A stretch of DNA of 64,000 nt from Phormidium tenue FACHB-1052 (GTDB taxonomy: Bacteria > Cyanobacteriota > Cyanobacteriia > Phormidesmidales > Phormidesmidaceae). A program made the translations under genes and the position numbers. The stretch is from the NCBI RefSeq assembly GCF_014696675.1, contig NZ_JACJQN010000006.1, positions 124,001 through 188,000 on the forward strand. The letters are read 5' to 3'. This document shows positions 30,263-39,528 of the stretch, piece after piece. Position 1 is the first letter of the stretch. Every line of letters begins with the position of its first letter. Under the pieces are notes generated by a model that had not been told where the DNA came from, made no database searches, and saw only the letters and a program-made list of their open reading frames with translations.

Positions 30263-33037
30263 TTAGCGTTGAGGATAGTGCTGCTCTAGAAAGGCGATCG
30301 CGTCGGCCTGGGTTGCGATCGCGCCATCGAGCTGAGCGGCAAACAGAGTCTCCAGCATCGGCCTAAACCTGGGGCCAGGGCGATACCCCAGGGTCTTGAG
30401 CCGGTCACCGTCGATCAGGGGCGCAGTGGGAGCCCACTGAATGAGGTAACGCCACAGGGTAGGGCCTAGCTGCCGAGGATGGCGCGCACTGATGAGCAGG
30501 TGAGTGGGCATGTCGGCTTGATTCAAGGCGGCATACAGCTGGCTGGGCGAGGGCTTGGTGGCCACTAGGGCTTGCCACTGCTGTTCCCATTGATCGAGGT
30601 TAGTCAGACGCTCAATGGCACGATCGGGCAGTTGTAGATGGGCAGCCAGGGGCGATCGCAACCCAGCCGGTATGGCAGCCAGCAGCCCCTGTAACCGCAG
30701 CAGCCAGGGCGGCCCCAACTCGGGCCAGTCAAAGTGCTTGGCCCAGCGACTGAGGCGTCGCAGCTGTTGCCAGAGGGCGGGCGTCATAGTTAGCTCACTG
30801 TGGAGACACCGCAGTGCCCCAAGCTGGTCTAGTAGAGCCAGCGCCGACTCCCAGTAGGGTGCCTCAAGAATATATTTCAGCTCGTTTTTGAGCCGCACCT
30901 GTAGGGCCGGGGCTCGCCGCATCTGGTGCTGCATCTGGCTGTAAGCCCCGCTGGCAATGGCGTGATGAATGTAGCCCTCAGTCTGGGCGTCAAGGCTAAA
31001 CCCCAGCCGCACCGCAAAGCGCACCGCTCGGTAGATGCGCGTCGGGTCTTCAATAAAGCTGTTGGCATGCAGCACACGAATGGTGCCCTGGCGCAGGTCA
31101 ATGAGCCCGCCAAAGTAGTCAAGCAGCTGTCCGGCCCCAGGATTAGTAAGCCGCAATGCTAGAGCATTAACCGTAAAGTCGCGGCGGTAAAGGTCTTGCT
31201 GAATAGAGCTAGCTTCGACTTCGGGATTGGCGGCAGGGTAGGGATAAAACTCCGTGCGGGCGGTGGCAATGTCAATCATCAGCCCGGCCAGAGGATGGTC
31301 TAACTCTTTACGCCAGACTAGCGACGCCGTTTGAAACCGCCCATGGATCTGTAGATCAACCTCTGGAAATCGTTCTTTGACCACAGTCGCCAGGTCAACC
31401 CCAGCCCCCACTTGGGCAGTGCTGAAAAATCCATCAACCACTAGATCGAGGTCGGGCAGGGCGGCTGCAACTGGGTCGGTACAGATCAGCAGATCGCGCA
31501 CCGCGCCGCCCACCAAGTAGAGGTGCCAGCCCCGCTCCTCGGCAGCGGCGGTGATTTGCCGCAAAATCCCTTGCAAGACAGGGGACAGACTGGCTCCGAG
31601 GGTCTGCCGTAGGGTGATGGCAGCAGGTGGATTTAGTCGAGCGGGTTCGAGCGAGGGAGAGGGTTGCCCCTGGTGTAGGTGACGCAGTAGGTCGGTGCGG
31701 GTGACGATGCCCACCAGTGCCCCCTGATGCAGCACCGGCAGGCGGCCAATATCGTAGGTCACCATTAGGTGCTCAATGTCGGTGAGGGGGGTGTCGGGGG
31801 TAATGGTTTTGAGATTGGTGGCCATATAGCCCTTGACCGGAGCGTGGCTAAAGCCATGGTGAAGAGCCAGATCCAGGTCGCGGCGAGAGATGATGCCGAC
31901 CAGGCGATCGCCCTCATCGACCACCGACAGACCCGAATGGCCATAGCGCAGCAAAATCCGCTGGGCCTCATGGATCGTGGTGTCGGGGCGAATGGTGCGT
32001 ACCGGCGACGACATCAGATCGCGGGCGATGGGCTGGTGGGGTAGGTGCGATCGCACCGCCGCCATGACCTCCTGTACCGTCCCTAAGGGGTCCTCCGTCG
32101 TCACGCTGGCCGAGGCAGCCGCAGCATGCCCACCGCCGCCCAAGGCTGTCAGCACCGTGCCCCAGTCGAGGCGATCGCTCACTCGGCCTCGGGCTCGGCC
32201 AATTAGCGTGAGTTTTTGCAGCCCCATCGCTGGGTCGGATAGATCGCGGTCTGATAAACCAGCGGCATCCGCCTCTTCCTTGGCGGCGTAGTAGGCCCCA
32301 AAGAGCAGCCCATCGGCATCGGCTAGGGATATCAGTCGCTCTGCCAGCCCCGACAGACCCGGCACATACCCATCCACCCGCAGCAACACCCAGGCCAACG
32401 TATGGCCGCCCACGGCCTCTACCTGGAGGGAGGCCATGGCCTCGGTCAACAACCCCTGCAAAGTGGGGCTCAGTCCCGGTTCGACAAAGTCGGCAATAAT
32501 CGAGAGGCTAGCCCCATGGGCCATTAGCCAAGCCAGGGCAGAGGCATCCCGCGCCGTCGCCCCTTCGTACAGCAGCGAACCGGTATCGACATGAATGCCC
32601 AAGGCCATGACCGTTGCTTCCGCCACGCTGGGCTCAATCTTTGCTTTTTGTAGGGACTCCACCACTAGGGTAGTGGCTGCCCCCACAGCCTCAATCGTGG
32701 TCTCCTGGGCCTGCACCGTCTCGGCACTGGTGGGATGGTGATCGTAGATCTCGATGGGTACCTGGTTGTGTTCAGCCTGGGTAATCCAATCGTCGGCTGG
32801 GCCAAAGCGATCGCGCTGCTGAGCATCGACCAGGGTGAGGCGGGCAATCTGGCTAGGATCCACCGATCGCCGCTCAATCAGCGGGTACTCGTCCCGGTGG
32901 AGGGCCAAAAATCGCTGCACCGTTGGATGGCAGCCCCCAGTCAGCACAATGCGACACCCTGGCCGCAGGCGTGCCAACCCCACAGCAGCCCCTAAGGTGT
33001 CAAAATCGGCGGTGGTGTGACAAAGGACTAAGTCCAT
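30263..33037 (-). CDS. DHH-CBS-tRNA nucleotidyltransferase fusion protein
   Basis: A 924-residue three-module protein. The N-terminal DHH-type phosphoesterase has DFDTLGAAVGLARL, TLVDAQQRDRF and EIYDHHPTS, plus a DHHA1 end (GGGGHAAAASA). A CBS pair follows (about 340-455: DLMSSPVRTIRPDTTI, GYMATNLKTITPDTPL). The C-terminal class II nucleotidyltransferase head has LYLVGGAVRDLL, the metal-binding DLDLVVDGF, RRDFTVNALAL and DPTRIYRAVRFAVRLG. Class II enzymes add CCA, CC or A to tRNA ends; in cyanobacteria the work is often split between two enzymes, so A-adding versus CCA-adding cannot be decided here. Similar fusions are known elsewhere. Confidence 0.9.
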   Translation of the reverse strand: MDLVLCHTTADFDTLGAAVGLARLRPGCRIVLTGGCHPTVQRFLALHRDEYPLIERRSVDPSQIARLTLVDAQQRDRFGPADDWITQAEHNQVPIEIYDHHPTSAETVQAQETTIEAVGAATTLVVESLQKAKIEPSVAEATVMALGIHVDTGSLLYEGATARDASALAWLMAHGASLSIIADFVEPGLSPTLQGLLTEAMASLQVEAVGGHTLAWVLLRVDGYVPGLSGLAERLISLADADGLLFGAYYAAKEEADAAGLSDRDLSDPAMGLQKLTLIGRARGRVSDRLDWGTVLTALGGGGHAAAASASVTTEDPLGTVQEVMAAVRSHLPHQPIARDLMSSPVRTIRPDTTIHEAQRILLRYGHSGLSVVDEGDRLVGIISRRDLDLALHHGFSHAPVKGYMATNLKTITPDTPLTDIEHLMVTYDIGRLPVLHQGALVGIVTRTDLLRHLHQGQPSPSLEPARLNPPAAITLRQTLGASLSPVLQGILRQITAAAEERGWHLYLVGGAVRDLLICTDPVAAALPDLDLVVDGFFSTAQVGAGVDLATVVKERFPEVDLQIHGRFQTASLVWRKELDHPLAGLMIDIATARTEFYPYPAANPEVEASSIQQDLYRRDFTVNALALRLTNPGAGQLLDYFGGLIDLRQGTIRVLHANSFIEDPTRIYRAVRFAVRLGFSLDAQTEGYIHHAIASGAYSQMQHQMRRAPALQVRLKNELKYILEAPYWESALALLDQLGALRCLHSELTMTPALWQQLRRLSRWAKHFDWPELGPPWLLRLQGLLAAIPAGLRSPLAAHLQLPDRAIERLTNLDQWEQQWQALVATKPSPSQLYAALNQADMPTHLLISARHPRQLGPTLWRYLIQWAPTAPLIDGDRLKTLGYRPGPRFRPMLETLFAAQLDGAIATQADAIAFLEQHYPQR

Positions 33038-33185
33038 AATTTTCGGGCCTTTTTTAGGGCCATGCTTTCCGGCGGGGCCTCTTTCTGATAGCGTACTGGT
33101 TAGGGTAGTGTGGCTGTTAGCCTGGGCTGATCAGGTTGTTCACCGCCGTCTCCGCTGCTGTGTTTGAGAGAGCAAATATAAACCC

Positions 33186-33374
33186 ATGGTAATTCTGTTT
33201 CAACTCGCGCTGTTTGCCCTGGTGCTGATGTCATTTGTGCTGGTGGTGTATGTGCCCGTAGCCTACGCCTCTCCCCAGGATTGGGATCAGTCCAAACGAC
33301 TCATCCTCTTTGGCTCCGTTATTTGGGGCGCTCTGGTGGTGGTCGTCGGCGGCCTCAACTACTTTGTGGTGTAG
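33186..33374 (+). CDS. psbZ: Photosystem II protein PsbZ
   Basis: PsbZ (Ycf9) is a small two-helix membrane subunit of photosystem II that stabilises the core-antenna contact. The 62-residue protein shows both helices ([20 protein letters not shown] and [20 protein letters not shown]) joined by the conserved [13 protein letters not shown] loop. It lies 12 bases before ribH, an arrangement common in cyanobacteria, so the two are likely co-transcribed. Confidence 0.95.
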   Translation: MVILFQLALFALVLMSFVLVVYVPVAYASPQDWDQSKRLILFGSVIWGALVVVVGGLNYFVV

Positions 33375-33386
33375 ATAAGCATATTT

Positions 33387-33962
33387 ATGGCGGTTTTTGA
33401 AGGCACGTTAGTCTCCACAGGGTCTCCCCGGTTTGCCATTGTGCTAGGCCGATTCAACGATTTAGTTACGGGTAAGCTGCTGGAGGGTTGCCAAGATTGC
33501 CTGAAGCGCCATGGTATAGACGTTAACCCCGAAGGTACCCAGGTTGACTACGCCTGGGTGCCCGGCAGTTTTGAAATTCCGCTGGTGGCTCGGCAATTGG
33601 CCCTCAGCGGTCGATATAACGCGATCATCTGCTTAGGAGCCGTCATTCGCGGCTCGACTCCCCACTTTGACTATGTGGCAGCGGAGGTAGCCAAGGGCGT
33701 AGCAGCAGCAGGTTTCCAAACCGGCGTGCCGATCATCTTTGGCGTCCTCACCACCGATACGCTGCAGCAGGCCCTAGAGCGGGCGGGTATCAAGGCCAAC
33801 CACGGGTGGGACTATGCCATGAGCGCTCTAGAAATGGCCAGTCTCATGGGCGTGATTCACTCGGCCATGGGCAGTGGCTCGGGCAATGGTTCAGCTCGCT
33901 TAGCGCCTGGGATGCCAGTGGCAACTCAAGCCGTCGTGGTTCCCAACTCAGACTCGCTTTAG
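33387..33962 (+). CDS. ribH: 6,7-dimethyl-8-ribityllumazine synthase
   Basis: RibH condenses the ribityl pyrimidine with dihydroxybutanone phosphate in riboflavin synthesis. The 191-residue protein carries [53 protein letters not shown] and [19 protein letters not shown], all typical. The C-terminus is extended by about 30 low-complexity residues ([15 protein letters not shown]). It probably shares a transcript with psbZ. Confidence 0.96.
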   Translation: MAVFEGTLVSTGSPRFAIVLGRFNDLVTGKLLEGCQDCLKRHGIDVNPEGTQVDYAWVPGSFEIPLVARQLALSGRYNAIICLGAVIRGSTPHFDYVAAEVAKGVAAAGFQTGVPIIFGVLTTDTLQQALERAGIKANHGWDYAMSALEMASLMGVIHSAMGSGSGNGSARLAPGMPVATQAVVVPNSDSL

Positions 33963-33995
33963 GGCTGAAATTTCTCAAGAAAATCCAAAAAAATG

Positions 33996-34025
33996 TTGAC
34001 ATAGTCACACTTTTTTGAGATTCTA
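33996..34025 (+). promoter_or_regulatory. Candidate promoter of tRNA-Gly
   Basis: A perfect TTGACA (33996-34001) lies 18 bases before ATTCTA (34020-34025), about 50 bases upstream of the tRNA. The -10 is a weak match. Confidence 0.35.
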
Positions 34026-34076
34026 GATAGAGTCAAAACCAGCGAAACGAAGTTGCTTCCAACACTGGTTTTTAAT

Positions 34077-34148
34077 GCGGGTATAGCTCAGTGGTAGAGC
34101 GTCACCTTGCCAAGGTGAATGTCGCGCGTTCGAATCGCGTTACCCGCT
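34077..34148 (+). tRNA. tRNA-Gly (GCC)
   Basis: A full cloverleaf can be folded by eye: acceptor GCGGGTA/TACCCGC, D-arm GCTC-AGTGGTA-GAGC, anticodon arm TCACC-TTGCCAA-GGTGA with anticodon GCC, and T-arm GCGCG-TTCGAAT-CGCGT. CCA is not encoded. Confidence 0.95.
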
Positions 34149-34355
34149 TACTAAAATGTTGTGCGCTTCTTCAGACTTCTGAGAGGCCCATTCAATCATT
34201 GATACAAGTTTTTGGGGATGACGATCCACGGATACAACATCTGCGATCGCTCAGGTCTGATGCTAACTTGAGCCCCACGGCCACGGTTTGGCAAGGGGTA
34301 AATAATTTGTAGGGACGTTGGTGGATTCAATCCGTGAGTTGGCCCCACCAGTGCC

Positions 34356-36122
34356 CTAGAGAGTCGTGGGTTGAATGCTTTCTCGCCGAAGAGCACAGAA
34401 CAAGGCTTCAGGTCGATGACCACGCAGCCAATAGGTTTCCATTTCGCCGCGACCTTTAATGGCGATGCAGCCACGGCGTTCAAATTGGTAGCTATCTTTG
34501 AGGCGCTCATAGGTCGCAGCCGTCACCTGAATCTGACCGGGTTCGCTGGAGGTTTCCATGCGGCTAGCCACATTGACGGCATCGCCCCAGAGATCGTAAA
34601 TAAATTTCTTCGTGCCGATTACTCCGGCTACCACGACTCCGGTATTGATGCCAATGCGGATCTCCAGCGGTTCTCCTGACTCGGCTTGAAAGGAGGCGGT
34701 GACCTGCTGCATGGCCAGGGCCATTTCGGCGATCGCCTCCGCATGATCGCCTCGCGGCGTAGGTAACCCCGCCGCCACCATGTAGGCATCGCCAATGGTT
34801 TTGATTTTCTCTAGATCTAGCTGCTCAGCCAGACTGTCAAAAGCCGAGAAGATTTGGTTGAGCAGGTCGACTAGCTTAATGGGTGACAGGTGGTGCGACA
34901 GGCTGGTGAAGCCGACGATGTCGGCAAACAGAATGGTCACCTCGTCAAAGTGCTGGGGAATGGAGGCCTTAGTCTGCATCAGCTCGCCCGCGATCGGCGC
35001 TGGCAGAATATTGAGCAAGAGCTGCTCGGCCTTTTGCTGCTCTTGGGTTAGCTTCTGATTGCTGATTTGCAGTTCACTCAGCATGTCGTTGATCTGGTGG
35101 CCTAAGGAACTTAGCTCATCGGTTCCCTGCACCGACACTCGCTGGGTGAGGTCGTTAGAGCGCCCGATGTGCTGCACTTGCTGACTGAGCCCCAGCAACC
35201 GCCGTAAAATGACTCGGTCGAGCAGCAGCAGCATGCCGCTGGTAAACACAAGGCAGGATCCGAGCAGTGACCAGCCGAGATAGTGTCGGCTAATCAGCCC
35301 TTGCCGATAGATATCGCGGGGTAGCTTGACCTCCAGCAGTGCTTGGGGAGCGCCGTAAAGGTCGGGCCAGAGAGTGTAGCCCATTAGGGTATCGGCACTT
35401 TGAGGGCGCACTAGGGTGGGTAGCGTAGCCGAGTCGGTGGCATCGCTGAGAGTCGTGAGGATGGGTTGCAGCGACTCCGACAATTCGCCCTGACCTAGGG
35501 GATAGAGCTGTAGATCTAGCCGCGTACGCTGCGCTAGAGATTCGATGACGCTGGCACTTAGGGTTCGCCCCATGAGGAGGGCACCCCTTGATGGACCGGT
35601 GGCATCGCTGCGCAAGATAGGCTCTACCACAACCAGCATCAGGTGGCCATCCACCGTCATTAACCCTTGGTGGTGGGAGGCCAGGTTCTCAAACTGCATC
35701 AACGGACTGGTGGGAGTAAGCTGCTGGGTCAGACTGGGTGGTAAGGGTGAAGCGGTTCTCTTGTCTAAGTCGTAGCTCGTGCCGTAGACGATCTCACCAT
35801 CGGGGTTGACGAAGGCGATCGCGTTGAGCTGTAGGCTTTCAAAGGCGTACTTCCTGAGGTTCGACTCGAGGTAATTAGGGTTGCCGTCTTGAATGAAGGC
35901 ATAGGTGTCATTCCAAGCGGCCCAGTCTTCGGTAATGCTCTGGATTTGGGCAAGGTCGCCCGCTAGCACCTCATCAACCCGTTGCAGGTTGCGCTGGGCA
36001 TCCTGCTGCTCAAGACGACCGTAGCTGCGCTGCAAAATGACGGAAAAACTGCCGTAGAGAATCATCATCAGCCCCAGCAGAGGCAACGTGGTCAGCAACA
36101 GAGTTTTGTGGCGCAGTTTCAT
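34356..36122 (-). CDS. Membrane-bound class III adenylate/guanylate cyclase with CHASE4-like sensor
   Basis: The 588-residue protein has an N-terminal membrane helix (TLLLTTLPLLGLMMILYGSF), an extracytoplasmic CHASE4-type domain (about 40-260, EDWAAWNDTYAFIQDGNPNY), a second helix (LGWSLLGSCLVFTSGMLLLL), a HAMP linker and a catalytic domain from about 380. The metal Asp (ILFADIVGFTSL, near 400), the purine-contacting Lys (EKIKTIGDAYM, near 440) and the DLWGDAVNVASRME transition-state motif are intact. Lys in EKIKT favours adenylate cyclase. It would make cAMP in response to an external ligand. Confidence 0.92.
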   Translation of the reverse strand: MKLRHKTLLLTTLPLLGLMMILYGSFSVILQRSYGRLEQQDAQRNLQRVDEVLAGDLAQIQSITEDWAAWNDTYAFIQDGNPNYLESNLRKYAFESLQLNAIAFVNPDGEIVYGTSYDLDKRTASPLPPSLTQQLTPTSPLMQFENLASHHQGLMTVDGHLMLVVVEPILRSDATGPSRGALLMGRTLSASVIESLAQRTRLDLQLYPLGQGELSESLQPILTTLSDATDSATLPTLVRPQSADTLMGYTLWPDLYGAPQALLEVKLPRDIYRQGLISRHYLGWSLLGSCLVFTSGMLLLLDRVILRRLLGLSQQVQHIGRSNDLTQRVSVQGTDELSSLGHQINDMLSELQISNQKLTQEQQKAEQLLLNILPAPIAGELMQTKASIPQHFDEVTILFADIVGFTSLSHHLSPIKLVDLLNQIFSAFDSLAEQLDLEKIKTIGDAYMVAAGLPTPRGDHAEAIAEMALAMQQVTASFQAESGEPLEIRIGINTGVVVAGVIGTKKFIYDLWGDAVNVASRMETSSEPGQIQVTAATYERLKDSYQFERRGCIAIKGRGEMETYWLRGHRPEALFCALRRESIQPTTL

Positions 36123-36389
36123 AGGTTAGGGGCACTGTGGGGGGTGACACCCCTCAAAATTACCTGTAGAGTACCCAAGACACACCACTACAGCGATGTC
36201 CCTTACCATTGCTTCTAAATAAAATGTCGTTTTTCGGCGCTTTTGTAAGGAGTCGTCGGGAGGGGCGTTATTAACTTAAAAGACTTGCAGCATGGTTGGC
36301 GGTGTCGCCCCATGCCCTCAATAACAGCTAAAGCCTAGCCAAAAGTCGCCTTGGCCTTGGCATCTGAGAACTGCTGCAACGGTAAAACG

Positions 36390-37592
36390 CTACCCATCGC
36401 GCTCGGTGCGCACCCAGTTTTTTTCGGGCTTGACCAAAAATTTGAAGTACAGCGGAATTTTGTTGAGCACGTAGAGCGGCACCGTTAGCAGATCCTTGAG
36501 GGAGAGGTCGCTGCGTCCGTAGCCTGCCCAGGCCAGGCTGACCCCAGTGCTGAGGGCGAGTACTGCCCCTAGAGCTAGGTAGGCAGGGAGCCAGCTCCAG
36601 CCAGCGAGGGCCGCAGCTAGGCAGAGGGCTGCGATCGCCAAGGTCACCATCACCTGGAGTGAGATGGGCAGTATCCCCAGCTCTAGGGCCAGAACGAGCA
36701 GGTCAACGCGCCCCTGGCGCAGGGCCTGACCCAGCAGCTTAGGCACATACTCGCTCAATATTTGCAGATGCCCGTGTTCCCAGCGGGTGCGCTGGGTAGT
36801 GGCGGCCTGGTTGCCGCTGGGTAGACGGCTGGTGACCCAGGCGTTTTGACAAAATTGAGGCCCATAGCCAGCCAGAGCCAAATCGAGGCCGAGCTTCATA
36901 TCTTCGACGATGTGACCGCTGGCGATGTTGACGGCGATCGCAGCCTCCCAAGGCATGGCGATACCAGTGCCGGTCAGTAGGCAGGGCTGCCCCAGGCGAT
37001 ATAACCCGAGGGGACGCACCCAGTTTTTCACCTTGAAGGCAAAGGCTGAAATGCCGTCTTTAAGCCCAGGGCTAGGGGGCTTTTCCATTAAGTAGACAGC
37101 CTGAACCGGACGCTGGCTCTGCTGGGCCTGAATGGCCAGGGCGGCCAAGCTGTAGGGCTGTAAATCGCAGTCGGCATCGACAAAAACAACGATCTCGGGT
37201 GGATTGGCCATGAGATGGTTGAGGCCGAAGTCGAGGGCATAACCCTTTCCACGCTGAGCAAGGTCGTGGCGCTCAATCACGGTGGCTCCAGCCTGGCGGG
37301 CGGCCTCGGCAGTGGCATCGGTGCAGTTGTCGGCGATTACCAGCAGGCGATCGCTAGGGCGCATCTGGGGCAGAATAGTGGCCAGGGTGGTGGCAATGCC
37401 TTCAGCCTCGTTGTGGGCGGGCACCAGCACCGCCAGGGACAGATCGGCAGATAGGGTAGATGGGTTGGCAGCCGATGGAGCGCCGCCCAAGGCCATCAGG
37501 CATTCAAGGGCAAAAAAGGCTGAGGTGGTCAGCAGCAGCAGCGGCAAAACCGCGAGCATGACCGTGATCAGGTCGCCTAGACTTACGTTCAT
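36390..37592 (-). CDS. Membrane glycosyltransferase family 2
   Basis: A 400-residue GT2 processive-type enzyme. After an N-terminal helix (VMLAVLPLLLLTTSAFFALECLM) comes the GT-A domain with LAVLVPAHNEAEGI, the metal-binding VVFVDADCDL and the acceptor-site motif RTRWEHGHLQ (QxxRW-like). Two or three C-terminal membrane helices follow (LELGILPISLQVMVTLAIAAL...). It resembles cellulose synthase-like or exopolysaccharide glycosyltransferases. The substrate is unknown. The HAD phosphatase gene lies upstream on the same strand. Confidence 0.85.
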   Translation of the reverse strand: MNVSLGDLITVMLAVLPLLLLTTSAFFALECLMALGGAPSAANPSTLSADLSLAVLVPAHNEAEGIATTLATILPQMRPSDRLLVIADNCTDATAEAARQAGATVIERHDLAQRGKGYALDFGLNHLMANPPEIVVFVDADCDLQPYSLAALAIQAQQSQRPVQAVYLMEKPPSPGLKDGISAFAFKVKNWVRPLGLYRLGQPCLLTGTGIAMPWEAAIAVNIASGHIVEDMKLGLDLALAGYGPQFCQNAWVTSRLPSGNQAATTQRTRWEHGHLQILSEYVPKLLGQALRQGRVDLLVLALELGILPISLQVMVTLAIAALCLAAALAGWSWLPAYLALGAVLALSTGVSLAWAGYGRSDLSLKDLLTVPLYVLNKIPLYFKFLVKPEKNWVRTERDG

Positions 37593-37773
37593 AACTACCC
37601 AACGTGTTTGACTGAATCGGTGCTGCTAGGTTGCCCAGATTGTCAGGTCTGCCTGCTGCTGAGCCCAACGCCCGCAGTAGGTACCTTAACGAAACTTGGC
37701 CAGGTCGTTGCCTTCGCCCTACCAGATTTACAAGAGCTTCAAAAACCTGTGTCTCGGTGGTGCTGGCCCATTG

Positions 37774-38595
37774 CTAGGCCATTACCGCGGCTAGGACAGT
37801 CTCTACGGCGATCGCCCAGCCCTCGGGCGCTGGCGCTGGCGCGACCTGCCAACCGCGATCGGCTAGCTGAGGATGGGGGCCGTGGGCGCTGGGCAGCACA
37901 ATCGGATAATCGACGTTCTCTAGCATGTCGAGGTCGTTGGGGCTGTTGCCTAGCCCAATGGTGGTGATGGGCAGGGCCTCAGGACTGCTGGCTTGGTAGA
38001 GCTGCACTAGCTGGCGCACAGCGTGGCCTTTGCCCGCTTCGCTGCCAATCAGATGGGAGAAGCGATCGCCGATTACGACCCGAAATCCCATGGCTGCTAC
38101 CGCCTCGCGCAGCTGGTCGGCGGGCACATTTTTAGGAGTCATAAACGGTTCGGTAAACTCCCTGGCCTTCGCCTGCTTGGCCTCTGTGAAAGATAGCCCG
38201 GTGAGTTGCACTACTTGGTCTACCGTCCAGTCGCCAAAGCCCTTGAGGGGGCGACCGAGATCCTGGGCGATCGCCTTGAGCCCAGCGCGAGCGGTGACAT
38301 AGTTGCAGCCTAATTGAAGTACTCGGTAGCCATCGACATCGTCGCCGGGCGGTAGGGCAAAGCCAGGGTGATCAATGGGAATGTAGATGGCGCTGCCGTT
38401 TTCCACCACAAAGGGATCGCGCAGGCCGACATCCTGCCGCAGTTGGGCAACCTCTTGGCGGGTTTTGCTCGTCACCGGTATCACTGGAATGCCCTGGTCG
38501 GCAAGCTTGGCTAGGGTGGGCAAGGCTGCCTGGTAGGCGTAGGTTTCGCCATTGAGCAAGGTGCCGTCGAGGTCGGTGAAAATAATGCAGGCCAT
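37774..38595 (-). CDS. HAD-IIB phosphatase, mannosyl-3-phosphoglycerate phosphatase-like
   Basis: A 273-residue HAD-superfamily hydrolase. Motif I is FTDLDGTLLNG (catalytic Asp8 and Asp10), followed by motif II (IPVIPVTSKTRQEV), VVENGSAIYIP and motif IV (TIGLGNSPNDLDMLENV). The VVENGSAIYIP stretch is characteristic of the mannosyl-3-phosphoglycerate phosphatase/YedP branch, which dephosphorylates a glycosyl-phosphoglycerate in compatible-solute synthesis. No synthase gene is adjacent, so the substrate is an inference. Confidence 0.82.
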   Translation of the reverse strand: MACIIFTDLDGTLLNGETYAYQAALPTLAKLADQGIPVIPVTSKTRQEVAQLRQDVGLRDPFVVENGSAIYIPIDHPGFALPPGDDVDGYRVLQLGCNYVTARAGLKAIAQDLGRPLKGFGDWTVDQVVQLTGLSFTEAKQAKAREFTEPFMTPKNVPADQLREAVAAMGFRVVIGDRFSHLIGSEAGKGHAVRQLVQLYQASSPEALPITTIGLGNSPNDLDMLENVDYPIVLPSAHGPHPQLADRGWQVAPAPAPEGWAIAVETVLAAVMA

Positions 38596-38983
38596 AGAAA
38601 TAACGAGGGGGCGCTATAGATAAGGACAGAGTACCTATCCAAAGCCTACTGCAAGGGCCACCCCTAATTCTGACGCTTCAAATTCAGAGTTATCGGGCGC
38701 TGTAGCCTGTGATGGGCTTTGGTTTAGAACGGCTGAAATTCGCGACTGGCAGAGGGCACGGGGCTGCTGGGTAAGGAAATTGGTTTGAACCTGTCAGGGT
38801 TGTGGCGCGCCTGCCGGTGTCGCCAAACGGCTAAGCCACAAATAGTCATTGAATGCGAGCTGACGTTAAAGCAAGAGTGAGACAATTGGGATGCAGCTTT
38901 TCCTTGGGCTCGTTCTAGGGCTAATCTGTTAGGGCTTTAGCTTATGGCTAAAGTGCTGCTGTTCGTTCCTCTACGAGTGTTGT
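38596..38983. other. Divergent intergenic region
   Basis: 388 bases between the leftward HAD phosphatase and a rightward conserved gene. No open frames, hairpin terminators or recognisable RNA were seen; promoters for both genes must lie here. Confidence 0.4.
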
Positions 38984-39430
38984 ATGGAGTTTAAGACCCC
39001 TGGACAGGAGGCCGTCTACCATCGAATTTTGCCTTGGATGCATGAGCTGTTTGGCGAAGCGCTGGTGGTGTTTGAGGATGAACCCCTCTTCATTGTGAAC
39101 TTGGGGTCGGCGGTGGCCTCGACTCGAGTGGTGCCCTGGCACGATTATGAAACGCTGATTACTACGCGAGCCTATGTGGTAACCGCGATTGACCTCACCC
39201 CTGAGCTGAGCTACTACCTGCTGCGGGAAAACAACGGCATCTACTTTGGCCGTTTTGCCTACGATTCTGAGGATGACATTGTGTTTGAGCACAGTTTGGT
39301 GGGTGAAACCTGCGATCGCCTCGACCTAAATCACTCCGTTGCCACCGTGATTCGCATTGCCGACAGCTACGACGACGAAATTGTCGCTCGCTGGGGGGGG
39401 CAACGGGCCCTCGATCGCTGGGCTTCCTAA
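38984..39430 (+). CDS. Conserved protein with YbjN/T3SS-chaperone-like fold
   Basis: A 148-residue soluble protein (MEFKTPGQEAVYHRILPWMHELFG...). The alternation of a helix, a long beta-sheet (LVVFEDEPLFIVNLGSAVASTRVVPW), and the segment LSYYLLRENNGIYFGRFAYD resembles the YbjN/T3SS-chaperone-like fold common in cyanobacteria. It has no catalytic signature or signal peptide. The function is unknown. Confidence 0.7.
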   Translation: MEFKTPGQEAVYHRILPWMHELFGEALVVFEDEPLFIVNLGSAVASTRVVPWHDYETLITTRAYVVTAIDLTPELSYYLLRENNGIYFGRFAYDSEDDIVFEHSLVGETCDRLDLNHSVATVIRIADSYDDEIVARWGGQRALDRWAS

Positions 39431-39528
39431 CGATCTGACGCTGGTTCAGGGGTTTCATCGCAGGATGCGGGTTCCATTGAGCCCATTTCGCGCTACAAAA
39501 TAGTCTGACAATGCACCCGGAGGTTGCC

